This document shows positions 22,561 through 34,100 of a DNA stretch of 64,000 nucleotides, one piece after another (the first letter of the stretch is position 1; the number at the start of each line of letters is the position of its first letter). This DNA comes from Adineta vaga. Taxonomy: Eukaryota; Rotifera. The notes beneath the pieces were generated by a model. That model saw only the letters and a program-made list of their open reading frames with translations, ran no database searches and was not told where the DNA came from. Made by a program: the position numbers and the translations under genes. Location of the stretch: positions 15,624,001-15,688,000 of the forward strand of contig CP075493.1 in assembly GCA_021613535.1 (NCBI GenBank), given 5' to 3'.

Positions 22561-23527
22561 TTTTCTTGAACATATTCTCTCTATTATTCAAAAATCAAAT
22601 TTAAAATTACAAAGACGTTATTTAGCCGGTGTTAGTTTACATCAAATCATAACAGAATTTAAATTTAAATTGCAACAAAGATCGAATTCATTATTTTTCG
22701 GTGCAAATTGTCGTTTGAAATTATCTCGTTTAGATCCAAGTACAGTTGATAAATTAACAAATTCGTTTGTGCGTTTTATTGAACGAATCATTGAATACAT
22801 TGATGAATATTATTTGTCGAAAAAGAAAGATAATAATGGGGAAATTATTGAACCTAAATGTATTACACCATCAGAAATGTATGAAACTATGAGTCCATTT
22901 GGTTTATCAACAATTAATGACATTACATGGGATCAGGTGACAAAATGTATTGAATTACTTCAAATAAAAAATATAAATGAAAATGATTTATTCAATGAGT
23001 TTTGTGAAATTCAAATGATTTTTAAATCTATACTAAATAACAATATTCCTTTGTATGATCAAATTCAATGTTATATGGACAAAAAATCCAATTTAAAAGT
23101 ACCAACAACAACAACTGAACTGAACGAAGAATTTGAAGAAGAACAGAATAATGATACAGATGATGACAACAACAGTGATTTAAAAGAAAATACTTTTACA
23201 AAAGAAATTCGACCCGATCACCTATGGGCGATATTGTTATCTATTAAATCAACACCTTCACCTAATCTACATAAACTAATCTGCTTCTTATTCTCGTTCC
23301 CATGTAGTAATGCATTTGTTGAAAGTGTTTCCTCCGCAATGAAGCATTTATTCGACGATAAACGAAATCGTATGTCAACAAAACTTGTTGCAGCTGAATT
23401 AAAAATTCGTTTCAATTCTTTCTTATCGAGTAAAGAAGTTTATGATTACTTTTTATCAAAAGCAGAATTGCTCAAACTTATTCAATCCAATGAAAAATAT
23501 TGTGCAAAAAAGCAACGTGTTAATTGA
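22561..23527 (+). pseudogene. hAT-like transposase, C-terminal part
   Basis: The frame opens after an acceptor-like TTCTTAG near 22560 with no ATG nearby; reading on gives about 320 residues. The C-terminus has PCSNAFVESVSSAMKHLF followed by DDKRNRMS and a helical tail. This is the hAT-family dimerisation signature (P-x-S-x-A-x-E-x-x-FS, then a basic RxRL/M-S motif). An Asp/Asn-rich linker precedes it. The N-terminal zinc finger and first catalytic Asp regions are not seen upstream, so it is either the last exon of a longer gene or a truncated copy. No inverted repeats or target duplication were found. Confidence 0.6.
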
Positions 23528-25542
23528 CTATAAATTATAAAGTTTAGAACTTATTTTTGATACTTTAATCATATTTATATGTTTGCTTTCTTTTATGTAA
23601 TTAAAATATGTTAAATTTTGCGAAAATATATGAAGATATTCATAATGTGAATTAGATAGACGACCTTTACTTCATTAAAATAGTCTTCGAAGACCTTTCC
23701 GGATTTTTAAGTTTTACATCTGGCATCTCTGGTCTTCTCATAAATTGACACAGTTTTTCAAATTAAGTTCAAATAGAAAAATATTATTGTTTTTTTTTAA
23801 ATTCATTTGAGTTTTGATGTGATATTTATTTGTCACTTTTACGAATATTGAAGAAATATTTGATGTATATGCGGAAAAACGATAGAGATCTGTACAAGAT
23901 CACATAAAAGATAAATCCTATGAAAAATACTAAATAGAACAGTATCTTTGCTTTTTCATCTTCGTTCTCTCTCACAAAAGAAAATGAATTTTCATCAGAA
24001 ATTTCAAAACTATCAAAAGTACATCGAAAGAAAGTTCATATTCGGAGCTTTTGAAAATAATATCATTTTTATCTAAAACGTTTCTTTTTAGTTTTATAGA
24101 AATTTCTCTAATTTGCTTTCTGAAAGGTCCGTTCTATTGTTCAATTAGACTCTTGGTTTCGATGGTATTTTGTCATTTTACTTCTGATTTTATTTTAATA
24201 AAAACAAAGTCAATTCCAAAAGATTATAACGATATCGAATCATAATAACAAAATGAACTGAATTTTATTCTTACGATTATTCTTTTTCCAATATCATTGA
24301 TTTTAAACTCATTTCATTGTTATGTTTATCAATATAAATTTATCTTTTCATTTATAAAAAAATGATCAAAAGAAATAAGAAAACACAATATTTGAAATCG
24401 AAGAAAAAGAATCAAAAATCTTTCTAAAGATTATTCAAAGAAATTGTTTCAAATAGATCATATTGATCTGTACAAAATACTTTCGAATTATTCATAACAG
24501 AAACAGATGAGAATGTTAAAGAATTCACATCGAACAAATAATAAAACAAAGAGAAAAGTGAAGTTATTGTTCGTTTGACGATAAAAAAAAGTATTTACGA
24601 AGAAACCGATAAGATTCTTATAAAACAATTGTGACACAATATTTGATTATGACTAAAGGTACAAATCAATATCTGAATTAGTATATAGAGACCGTAATTA
24701 GAGATAGGATTTTAACACAAACTTTACTTCAAATTCCGACTCACTTATTTTTTCTTTAAAAGATTGATAAAAGTTTCACAAAATATTTCAATAAAATTTC
24801 CATTTTTACTTTTTCTTTTTGTAGATTTCTTAGTTTTTTTCCTTTTAAATAATGATTCATTTCTTTCTCTTTTGTTTATCTTTATCGATAAAAAGAATTC
24901 TCTCGTTAAATATTCAAATGTGTTTTTTATTCTTTTGAAGAAAATTTCATTTGATTTGTTTTTGTTGGAATATTTCATTCATCTTTTTTCTTCAATAAAA
25001 TATTCGTTTTTATACAAATAAAAGCTGATACTTGAATTTTTCAAAGATTTTTCAGATATATTTCTCATGGTCTTTTATTTAATTCATTTTAATTTAATGT
25101 TATTAAAGAATTTATTTCTTTGATATTATTTATCACAATTTTCTGGAAAAAACTGACCTTTCAAATGATTAGATGAAGAAAAGTTAAATATTTTTGGCAA
25201 TAAGAAATTCTTTTATTTCAATTATGATCATTTTAAATTAACTTTGATATTATATCAAAATATTAGTTTTATACGATAATTTAATTTTAACATTTTCAGA
25301 ACAATGAATTCTCATTCAGAAACAAAATATTGATCAAAACTATGAAAATCAAAGAGAAAATTAGTTGTATAGATTCTTGTTTTAGAAATGTTTACTTTAA
25401 TAAAAAAACATCGATGTGGATAGAAGAGATCGAGACAAATAGTAAACATTGAAAAATCGAGAAAAAAAATCATTAACTTTTTTTACAATTTTAAAAGAGA
25501 AAAATGAATTGTTTTTTTTAGATAAAAATTTCATTTCTTCGT
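23528..25542. other. Long AT-rich spacer
   Basis: About 2 kb of very AT-rich sequence with A- and T-runs. Short frames rich in Phe/Lys/Ile at 24051-24245 and 24745-25021 look like composition artefacts. The last part ends in GTTTTTTTTAG just before the caspase-like gene, suggesting a 5' UTR intron. Confidence 0.5.
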
Positions 25543-26600
25543 ATGGCAACTTCACAACAGATCATTTCTTCATCTCATTTACGACGTAAAATAGCACTTG
25601 TCATTGGTATTGGTGATTATATTATGGGAAAACAATTACCAAATGCATTAAATGATGCAAATGATATGTCAAAAGAATTGAAAAAGATTGGATTTATTAT
25701 TCATAATAATGAACCAAAATTAAATTTAACATATAAAGAAATGAGAAGAACTCTTACAGATTTTGAATGTTCAATTGAAAAAGGAGATATGGTTTTATTT
25801 TATTTTGCTGGACATGGAACACAATGGGAAGTAAGAAGATTTATTTATTGAAGATTTTCTTTTATTTAATTTTAATTTAGGATCAAAATTATCTTATTCC
25901 AATGAATAACTTTAAAGAAGAATTTGAAACGATAGTTGAATTAAGTGGTTCTGATTTAAAAAAATATTCAATTAATGCACAAAATCTTTTAAATAATATT
26001 GATGATCGTGAACCATTTCTTATTATGTTTTTCTTAGATTGTTGTCGAACTTATCATTTACGTCATACGGAATTACAAAGAAATATAAGAGAATATCCAA
26101 ATAATAATTCATTACATGGACTTCAATCAATGCCTGCTAAAGTTGGATCATTAATTGCATTTGCTTGTGCACCAGGAACAACAGCAGATGATGGAAATAA
26201 TCAAGATAAAAATGGTTTATTTACCAAATATCTTCTTCAACATATTTCAAAACCAAATGAAGATATTCGAATGATTTTAAGTGATGTTACTGATGGTGTT
26301 ATTAAAGAATCAAACAAAAAACAAATTCCACATGTTACTTCTGTTTTGACACATCGGAATATTTATCTCAATGAAGTAAAACAAAGTATAGAAATAAATT
26401 TCTTTTATTAATTTTATTGTTCTGAAAATAAAACGCAATCGAAATCATTTCTTCTTTTAGATTCTTTTGAATCATCAATAAAACAATTATCTATTTCAAC
26501 AGTAAAGAAACCAACAATAAAACAAAAGCAAAGTAAATTTATTTTATTTTTAATATTAATAAAACTTATTCTCTCGATATTAAAAGAAGAATTATATTAA
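25543..26600 (+). CDS. Caspase-like cysteine protease with C-terminal TM anchor
   Basis: Three exons (25543-25830, 25881-26385, 26461-26600) with GT..AG introns of 50 and 75 bp sum to 933 nt, 310 residues. The fold is peptidase C14: an N-terminal strand ALVIGIGDY and a PNALNDANDM segment. The catalytic His is in MVLFYFAGHGTQ and the catalytic Cys in FFLDCCR. The SLIAFACAPGTTADDG substrate-pocket segment follows. The acidic residues and metacaspase-like DANDM motif suggest a metacaspase or paracaspase-related protein rather than an apoptotic caspase. Exon 3 adds a Ser/Lys linker and a hydrophobic tail (FILFLILIKLILSIL), predicting a tail-anchored membrane protein. The tail is inferred from splice phase. 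Confidence 0.8.
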
Positions 26601-26810
26601 ACAAAAATAATTTATTTGTATCTAAATCAAATGTTAAAAGTTAAACAAAGAAATATTTATAAGAATATTAAACAATTTCACTAATCCTTTTTAAATCACA
26701 AATTCAATCTCTTGATGTTATTCAATTCATACGAACTAATTAATTAGATGTTTTTCTCCTTGATCTTCCTATCAATCACGTTTTTCTGATACAAATAGAT
26801 AAAAATAGTT
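26601..26810. other. 3' region of caspase-like gene
   Basis: AT-rich, no gene seen. Confidence 0.3.
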
Positions 26811-27039
26811 AAGTATGTGCAAGGGGGGAAAAGCGAATCCTGGATTCTCAGATCCTCATAGATTTCGGATCGGTATGGATTCTCGTGAATCCTACGGTAA
26901 AATTGATTTCTTTTAATGCGACTACGTAGTATCATTAAAATATATTCACTTTATCGTAGGATTTCTCACGATCTAGAATCCAACACGATCTATGAGGATC
27001 TGGAGATCCAGAATGTGATTTTTCACCCTTAAGTATGTG
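26811..27039. mobile_element. 211-bp MITE with 9-bp TSD
   Basis: The non-coding element at 26820-27030 is flanked by a perfect 9-bp duplication AAGTATGTG (26811-26819 and 27031-27039). The ends are imperfect inverted repeats of about 85 bp (AAGGGGGGAAAA at the left, TTTTTCACCCTT at the right; both arms share CAGATCCTCATAGAT). The 9-bp duplication fits a Mutator-type MITE; hAT (8 bp) is less likely. The frame across 26744-26935 is not a gene. Confidence 0.8.
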
Positions 27040-27926
27040 TGTATTTCTTTGTGAATTGATTTAGACTGATAAATTTTCAATTTGTATTATTGAGATATGA
27101 TGAGTTATTATTTACGTCTTGTGCGTTCTTGATAATCCGAAGCGCGGTTAGAAGTGATGGATAATAGGGAATTGACGAAAAATCTCGTGTTTCTTTGGAA
27201 GTATTTCGATGAAGAAATAACTTCTTAGATCAATTTCAGTCATAGATTAAACAGATCATCTCGATAAACATTCTTATTTATTTATTATAAAATATAAATT
27301 GAATTTCTAAGATATTTTCTTTGATTTACAAATCAAAAGATTTTCTTTTTCAAATTAATTTCAGTTAAAAACAAGTTTCTTTCTTCTACGTTTAAAAATT
27401 AAAAAGAATCCAAAGAAAAGAAAAGAAAAGATAGATTATTTTATTTTATAATTCAATCAAAGTTCGTTTTCGTCAATTTCATTTTAATTACAAAAATTAA
27501 AATTAATCTTCGAAGATAATAATTCATTAATCAGATAAATCATTTATTTATTAACAAATGATTTGATCAAATTATTAATTCAACAAAAAAGTCAATTCGT
27601 TTCTTTTCTCTTCGATTCTTTGATAATTATTCGATCAAATCAAATCTTTTTATTTATTTCAAAAAAAATAAATCAAAACAAAAACTTTTCTTTATTTATC
27701 AATTTAAAATTCATTTTTTCCTCTTTCTTTTTCAACAAACAATATTAATTTAACGAATTTATTTCGTTTTTTTAATTAACTTAAATCAAATTCGATTCGA
27801 AAAGAAAAAATTTATTTTCATCAAATTATTAATGATTTTATTCAAATGAAACTTTTCTCAAAAGAAACGAAACTCAAAATATAAAAACATCGATCAAAAC
27901 AAATCTTTTTTCTTTTCTTTGTTTAG
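27040..27926. other. AT-rich spacer before NHL exon
   Basis: Low-complexity sequence with short A/T runs. It may be an intron if the caspase and NHL exons belong together; it ends in a good acceptor (TTTCTTTGTTTAG). Confidence 0.4.
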
Positions 27927-28829
27927 AAACGAAATTTCAACAAAATGGAACAATTGTTGCGGGAGGGAATGGAGATGGAAATCAATTAAATCAGCTCAGA
28001 AATCCTTTGGGAATCTTTGTTGATGAAAACAGAAACATTTTCATTGCTGATTTTGAGAATGATCGTATTGTTGAATGGAAATGTGATGAAAAACAAGGAC
28101 AAATCATTGCAGGTGGAAATGGACAAGGAGAGAGAATAGATCAATTGTATTGTCCAAGAGATGTGATTGTTGATCCACAAGATCATTCAATCATCATTGC
28201 TGATCAAGTGAATAGACGAGTGATGCGATGGTCACGAGATCAAAAACAACAAATTCTCTTTCAAAATATTTGTTGTTATGGTTTAACAATGGATCAACAT
28301 GGATTTCTTTATGTTTCTGATTATAAGAAGAATGAAGTGAGAAAATGGAAGTTAGAAAACATTAATAAGAACAAAAAAGGAATATTAGTTGCAGGTGGAA
28401 ATGGATATGGAAATCAAAGAAATCAACTCAACTATCCTACTCACATTTTTGTTGATAAAGATCAATCTCTTTATGTTTCAGAACGAGGGAATGATCGTGT
28501 GATGAAATGGAGAAAAGATGCGAAGGAAGGAATTGTTGTGGCTGGAGGAAATGGTAAAGGAAACAATCTCAATCAATTGAATTATCCTAAAGGATTGTTT
28601 GTTGATGAATGGAATCAAATCTATGTGGCAGATTCTTATAATCATCGAATAATGCGATGGTGTGAAGGAGATGAAGAAGGTTCGATTGTTGTTGGTGGAA
28701 ATGGTCAAGGAAGTGAATCAAATCAATTGGATTATCCTGAAGGTCTATTTTTCATTTAATCTTGAAGGAAATCTTTATGTTTCAGATTGTGGAAATAATC
28801 GAATCGTTCGATTTGATAAAATTCATTGA
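27927..28829 (+). pseudogene. NHL-repeat protein exon, frameshift near C-terminus
   Basis: The frame begins at an acceptor at 27926 and encodes about five NHL-type repeats. Each has an AGGNGxG..NQL segment followed by P-x-G-x-FVD and IYVADxxNxRIMRW. This is a six-bladed beta-propeller-type protein. Near 28746-28757 the frame is lost in a T-run (CTATTTTTCATTT), ending in a stop. One base fewer restores a last repeat element (GNLYVSDCGNNRIVRF) that ends at 28829. The shift may be a mutation or a homopolymer error. No start codon with a signal is seen, so the 5' exon is upstream. Its phase fits caspase exon 2 (see findings). Confidence 0.7.
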
Positions 28830-29132
28830 AATGAACTTTACATTTGAAATGAAAAGATTTGATAAAAAACGATTTTTGTTGATTCGATTTTAATTTTAAA
28901 AAACGAAAAAGATTTCTTTCAAAATAAAATTGAGAAAATCTTTTAGTTTTTCATGAAGAACTCGATGAAAAAATTGATTTGTTTCGCTGAAATTGTTTTG
29001 TCAAAGAATTTTTCTTGTCGTGAAAAATGAGTTTTGTTAATTTGAAATGAAATTTGGTAGAAGAAATGTTTTGATTTGATAAAAATGTTCGTTGAATCAA
29101 AGATTTTGTGTTTTTGATAATTTTATTTCTTT
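28830..29132. other. Host flank of the retrotransposon
   Basis: AT-rich, no gene seen. It ends in the left copy of the 5-bp duplication GGAAA (29133-29137). Confidence 0.4.
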
Positions 29133-29137
29133 GGAAA

Positions 29138-29378
29138 TGTGAGTCTCTTATATCAGGGGATGAAGATGAATCTCCAGCTAACGAATATATCGTAAGCTGA
29201 ACTACTATACGAAAGTATGATCTGATGTGAAATCAAGAATCACGTCAAATATCCTACCGGAGATGACTGGAATGGATGAGGAGATGAAGAAATGGATGTA
29301 GATGAGATGAGGAAAGATGATAATGGTGTTTTATTGGATGAAATCAAATAAAACACTAAAGAAAATGATAACAAAAGA
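29138..29378 (-). repeat. 3' LTR, distal segment
   Basis: Matches the outer 241 bp of the intact LTR at 49923. It begins TGTGAGTCTC on the plus strand and stops at the transposon insertion, where TAACAAAAGA is duplicated. Confidence 0.92.
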
Positions 29379-31206
29379 CGTAGGATATCTTAGCGACGGA
29401 TTCGACTTTTTCTAGGATTTATTCGTTGTTTTATGCGTTCCAACTGAGATCTCACTGGTTCCAAGTAGAACTTGATGAGCTCTATCGATTCCAAAAAAAA
29501 TATTTCAAAAACTCACTTTCTTAACCCCTCAAAAACCCAAAAAACTGCGAAAAAACAACAAAAAAACGTCGAGTTCAGAGTAAACCCGTGGACGATTCGC
29601 CCTGAGACCCATTCCAAGAATTCTGACAATGGTTCCATATGTAACTCGATGAGCTCTATCGATTCCAATCATCAGATTTCCCATAGATCACTTCCTTAAT
29701 ACTCAAAAACCCTAAAAACCACTAAAATTTGCTAAAAATCTTACAAAAACCTTTGCGGATTCGCCCTGAGACCCATTCCCAGAATAATGACAATGGTTCC
29801 ATATGTAACTCGATGAGCTCTATCGATTCCAATCATCAGATTTCCCATAGATCACTTCCTTAATACTCAAAAACCCTAAAAACCACTAAAATTTGCTAAA
29901 AATCTTACAAAAACCTTTGCGGATTCGCCCTGAGACCCATTCCAAGAATTCTGACAATGGTTCCATATGTAACTCGATGAGTTCTATCGATTCCAATCAT
30001 CAGATTTCCCATAGATCACTTCCTTAATACTCAAAAACCCTAAAAACCACTAAAATTTGCTAAAAATCTTACAAAAACCTTTGCGGATTCGCCCTGAGAC
30101 CCATTCCCAGAATTATGACAATGGTGCCAGATGTAACTTGATGAGCTCTATCGATTCCGGAAAAAAAATTTCAAAAAACTCACTTTCTTACCGCTCAAAA
30201 ACCCAAAAAACTGCGAAAAAACAGCAAAAAAACGTCGAATTCAGAGTAAATCCCTGGACGATTCGCCCCGAGACCTATTCCAAGAATAATGACAATGGTT
30301 CCATATGTAACTTGATGAGCTCTATCGATTCCAATCATCAGATTTCCAAAAGATCGCTTCCTTAATACTCAAAAACCCTAAAAACCGCTAAAATTTGCTT
30401 AAAATCCTACAAAAGCCTTTGCGGATTCGCCTTGAGACCTATTCCAAGAACTATGACATTGGTTCCAGATGTAACTCGATGAGCTCTATCGATCTCACAC
30501 CTCGTTCGTGAATTTTGATCATTTTATTGCCAAAAAATAGATTAATTACTATATTGACAGTATAGCAACATAGAAAAACATTATGATTGGTTGATTTATT
30601 TTAACCAATAAGCTATGAAAATATGTCAGATGGCATATTTATCGAATATAAAAAAATTTATTTGTTGTTTTTAAATGAATTGAATTTTTTTCTATTTTAA
30701 CGACACAAAAGAAATTTCTTTGACTGGTTGAAATATTTTACCAGTAGAAAAATATTTATTCTAAGAAATGTGTAGATAGCGCTCTCTATCAGTTTAATGA
30801 ACATAAAAAGATGACTAGTTCAATAAACAAAATCTATTGGTCGAGTCATTTGCGCGAATAAAATGAAATAAATTGGAACAATGTCAATGTCAAACTGTTG
30901 TTTGATGGAGAATTATGAATTGTATTAAGAAAAAATATTAGAATAAATTTTTGATAGATTTTGAATACGAAAGACAATTTTATTGATGAAAATTAAATGA
31001 AAAAAATTTATTTTGGTAAAATAATTTTAATAATCGTAAAATATGATTTTTAGGAATAAAAAAAAGAAAAGAAATTTTAAAGAAATAAAATAAAGAATAC
31101 GTATATTTTGATAAAATTTAATTTAATTTAAAGAAATAATTTTAAGAATCGTTAAATATAGAATAATTATAAATGAAGAAAAATTTACATAAAAATTGTT
31201 GTTATT
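29379..31206. repeat. Left TIR of the MULE
   Basis: Inverted copy of 41001-42162. The outer 90 bp and the inner 710 bp (from about 30494) are nearly identical to the right arm. It is 666 bp longer, exactly accounted for by three extra 164-bp units and one extra 174-bp unit. Confidence 0.9.
29471..30474. repeat. Subterminal tandem repeats in left TIR
   Basis: The marker GATGAGCTCTATCGATTCC recurs at intervals of 174, 164, 164, 164, 174 and 164 bp. Units are of two types: A (174 bp, with CAAAAACCCAAAAAACTGCG) and B (164 bp, with TACTCAAAAACCCTAAAAAC). The order is A-B-B-B-A-B. Each carries a GATTCGCC[CT][CT]GAGACC block that may be a transposase-binding site. Frames across these repeats are not genes. 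Confidence 0.85.
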
Positions 31207-31828
31207 GAAAGCAAGATTTTTGCATACTGGTTGAATATAAAGTTAAAGTTTATTTTTCAGTATCTTTTAAATCGTGTTTATCAAAACATACTAAGATGCA
31301 AATTTAGGTCGGTAATGTAAAAATTACTTTTGAAAATCAATCCTATAGTTCTTAAGTAGTTAATAAAATGAGTAATGGTGTATTGTATATTCTTATGTAT
31401 AAATCATCTAATTAGAAAGATAAAACGAATATTTGTTTTTCTCGTTTGTTTCATTTCATTTTTTCTTTTTATCTTCATGTGCTGACAGAACGTCTTTTTG
31501 ATTACAGTTGTTGCATAAGACAAAAAAAGAATGAGGAAATTGAATATGTTCTTATAATTTTTTTATGTTTTTCGTTCTATGAATTAAGTGATAAGCTATT
31601 TGTTGTAAACATTATTTAGATATCAATTTATTGGTAAACGTTTTTTCCAGTGATAAGAATAATCTGAAACTGTATTAAATATATGTTTATGTAGAATATA
31701 TATTTTTATCTAATTTTATTCTGAATATTCAATATCTATTTTGATATAGATAAAGATCTTTCTAATCTACTACTACAATCAATATATTTCTGTACGAACA
31801 TAGGAAAACTATTGTATATAGAAAAAAA
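31207..31828. other. Spacer inside MULE, 3' of Env-like gene
   Basis: AT-rich, non-coding. Probably 3' UTR and terminator region of the Env-like gene. Confidence 0.4.
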
Positions 31829-33451
31829 CTAGATAGGAATCAAATCGTCTATGATATGTTCAAACTTATTAATTTTGTGTTGCAATTTATATTTAACAAG
31901 TTTGACCATGTAGATAAATAGAATCAATAAAATAAGACATAAGATTGATATTATAGATATTGCGATATCACGAATTAATTGCTTCACAGTAAATGTTTTT
32001 GATGTATAATAAGACGGTATGAAACTATTGAACAAATTTTGGAATTGATTTTGGTACGATGCCATTAGTACCTGTTCATAACCTTTAACCGGAATAAAGA
32101 AGCTTGATAATTGTTCTATATTAAATTCAGGATTATGTAAAAAATGTATTCTCTTTCCACTACATGTTGTAATAGGTAACTGGAAGTTAGTGCATGTGAT
32201 TGCCATGTCGCATGGTAAGCGTATCAATCCAGTTTCATTAACTGAAATTGTTTCAGTTGTACCATTTTGGTATGAAATTTTACAATAAATTGTATTTTCA
32301 ATATTGTAAAAGAAGAATATTCCATCATCTATTTGTAATAAATTTTGATCTATATCTTGCGATCGAGTAAGTGAACATTTAGTGTTAGAAATTAATTGAT
32401 GATTGAATAATTCATGTAAACATGAATACTTTCTTAATATAAAGGATATTGGTTTTTTCTTACATATGACAATTCTTGAAAATGTACATTCATTATAATC
32501 AAACTCATCGTTCCACAATACTAATTTATTATCAACTGTATTCATCCCAATTGCTTTTGGAAGATTTATATATGTATATTTTTCATAATTGAATATGAAC
32601 GGTAAGGGAATCACTTGAAAAACGGAAAATTTTGTTATACTATCAGCTGGAATCTCTAAAAATAATGTGGACATTACTAGACACGGTTGAGTTGAAACTA
32701 AGTTGGTAGTACTCTTCAAACAATTTCTCATGACAAATACAGATTGTCCAATAATTAGTTCACTAAATTCATTTAATGACTTTTGAATATCATATATTGT
32801 GTTTGAGCTATCAATAGGTGATAATACTGCGGTTAAAAGTACATGTAAATCATCATTAGACAAATAATCAAAATCGATTTTGTTGTTAGTAATGTGTTGA
32901 AGAATTATTTCAGCTGGTACTGCACGAGCACGAGGAATATTGGTATGAATACTGAGACCATCGCTCTCTAGCGTTGAAGTTAATGTACTTTTATCCAATT
33001 GTTTTTGACAAAAGAATTGTTTCTTAAAATAATGAAATATTGATTTATTATTTGGAAAACTTTTATCATGTTGCTGCATAAGTATATGGTTTAAATCATC
33101 ATTAATCAATTTCGAAATATTATTCTTATGAAAAGATGATAATGTATGAACTGATTCACGAGATGACATGATCGTACCTATTTCCAATACATTTACATTC
33201 TTGTGTTCTAAGTCGTATACACAAACATCTGAATTGGATGAAGCAATACAGAAATTATGTAGAGGTAAGAATGTGTGAACTATTTGCTTGACAAGATTTG
33301 GTGAATAATCGCCAAGACGGCGAAGAACAAAGCCTTTGGTTGTATCAATTATAATATCACTTTCTAAAGAATCGAACACAGATACAAATGATTGAGTTCG
33401 AATGGCATTCATCATAAAATATATGACGAATAATTTTCGAAAATAAATCAT
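31829..33451 (-). CDS. Env/F-like type I membrane glycoprotein on MULE
   Basis: A 540-residue single-exon protein. It starts with a hydrophobic signal-like segment (LFVIYFMMNA), has a long ectodomain and ends with one strong TM segment (IISILCLILLILFIYMV) and a short basic tail. The C-terminal half of the ectodomain has a cysteine series with IPLPFIF, an ECTFSRIVIC pair, YSCLHELF..C, an IYCKISYQNGTTETI segment and LPCD..C. This spacing recalls the baculovirus F / errantivirus Env family. N-x-S/T sites are present. An Arg-rich PRAR lies in mid ectodomain, but I cannot say it is a cleavage site. Fusion or entry function is inference; it may instead be an unrelated surface protein. The frame is intact. 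Confidence 0.6.
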   Translation of the reverse strand: MIYFRKLFVIYFMMNAIRTQSFVSVFDSLESDIIIDTTKGFVLRRLGDYSPNLVKQIVHTFLPLHNFCIASSNSDVCVYDLEHKNVNVLEIGTIMSSRESVHTLSSFHKNNISKLINDDLNHILMQQHDKSFPNNKSIFHYFKKQFFCQKQLDKSTLTSTLESDGLSIHTNIPRARAVPAEIILQHITNNKIDFDYLSNDDLHVLLTAVLSPIDSSNTIYDIQKSLNEFSELIIGQSVFVMRNCLKSTTNLVSTQPCLVMSTLFLEIPADSITKFSVFQVIPLPFIFNYEKYTYINLPKAIGMNTVDNKLVLWNDEFDYNECTFSRIVICKKKPISFILRKYSCLHELFNHQLISNTKCSLTRSQDIDQNLLQIDDGIFFFYNIENTIYCKISYQNGTTETISVNETGLIRLPCDMAITCTNFQLPITTCSGKRIHFLHNPEFNIEQLSSFFIPVKGYEQVLMASYQNQFQNLFNSFIPSYYTSKTFTVKQLIRDIAISIISILCLILLILFIYMVKLVKYKLQHKINKFEHIIDDLIPI

Positions 33452-34100
33452 TTTGATTTAATGCAATAAAGTGTTATAAACAGCAACGAACGTTGTAAAT
33501 TAGTGTAAAGAGTTTGTAATTATAAATGATATATGTATGATGAGGATATGAAAGAGCGAAAAGAACAATAGCGAGAATGGATATTTAGAACATTCATTCA
33601 AACATCGATATTTATATCTAACCACAATCTCGCTTTATGTGTATTTAATGATCAACTTTCACATTATAGGTAAGCTATCTCTTTGATTATTTTTCTTATC
33701 AATAGCTCTTTTAAGATATACGAAGACAATACTAGCGATAATATATCTTAGATACACAGGTCAATATTATTTTACTTGTTATGGAATTCTTTCTCCTTTT
33801 ATATCTATATGTCATTTGATTAGTAAATAACAATAAAATGTTTGATAGACAATTGTTATCATCATCATGTCGACATGAAATATTTATCCAATCGTTACAC
33901 AATAAAACAACGACATATTTAAAAATAGAACATTGCTCTTTATCTATATCTCATTTTTATAATATATGATATGATTCAAAGACCTAATATGGCACTGTAG
34001 TTAAAGACGTTTTTCTATCAAGTTCACATTATATTATTTTATTTCATAAATAATATTTCACAAATAAGTATTGGATATGATTCTATAGAAAAAAAGATAT
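33452..34100. other. Spacer between Env-like and small membrane genes
   Basis: AT-rich; contains the likely promoter of the Env-like gene. No additional gene seen. Confidence 0.4.

Noticed and set aside
24745-25021. Paired Lys-rich and Phe-rich frames
   Set aside because: Composition artefacts of AT-rich spacer.
29472-30365. 75-102 residue frames with MSSIDS repeats in the left TIR (also 41842-42069)
   Set aside because: They fall in the A/B subterminal repeats and recur with the repeat unit; no independent evidence for coding.
31829-33451. Env-like gene as part of the Gypsy retrotransposon
   Set aside because: It lies between the MULE TIRs, not between gag-pol and the LTR; the Gypsy env position is taken by the esterase-like ORF3.
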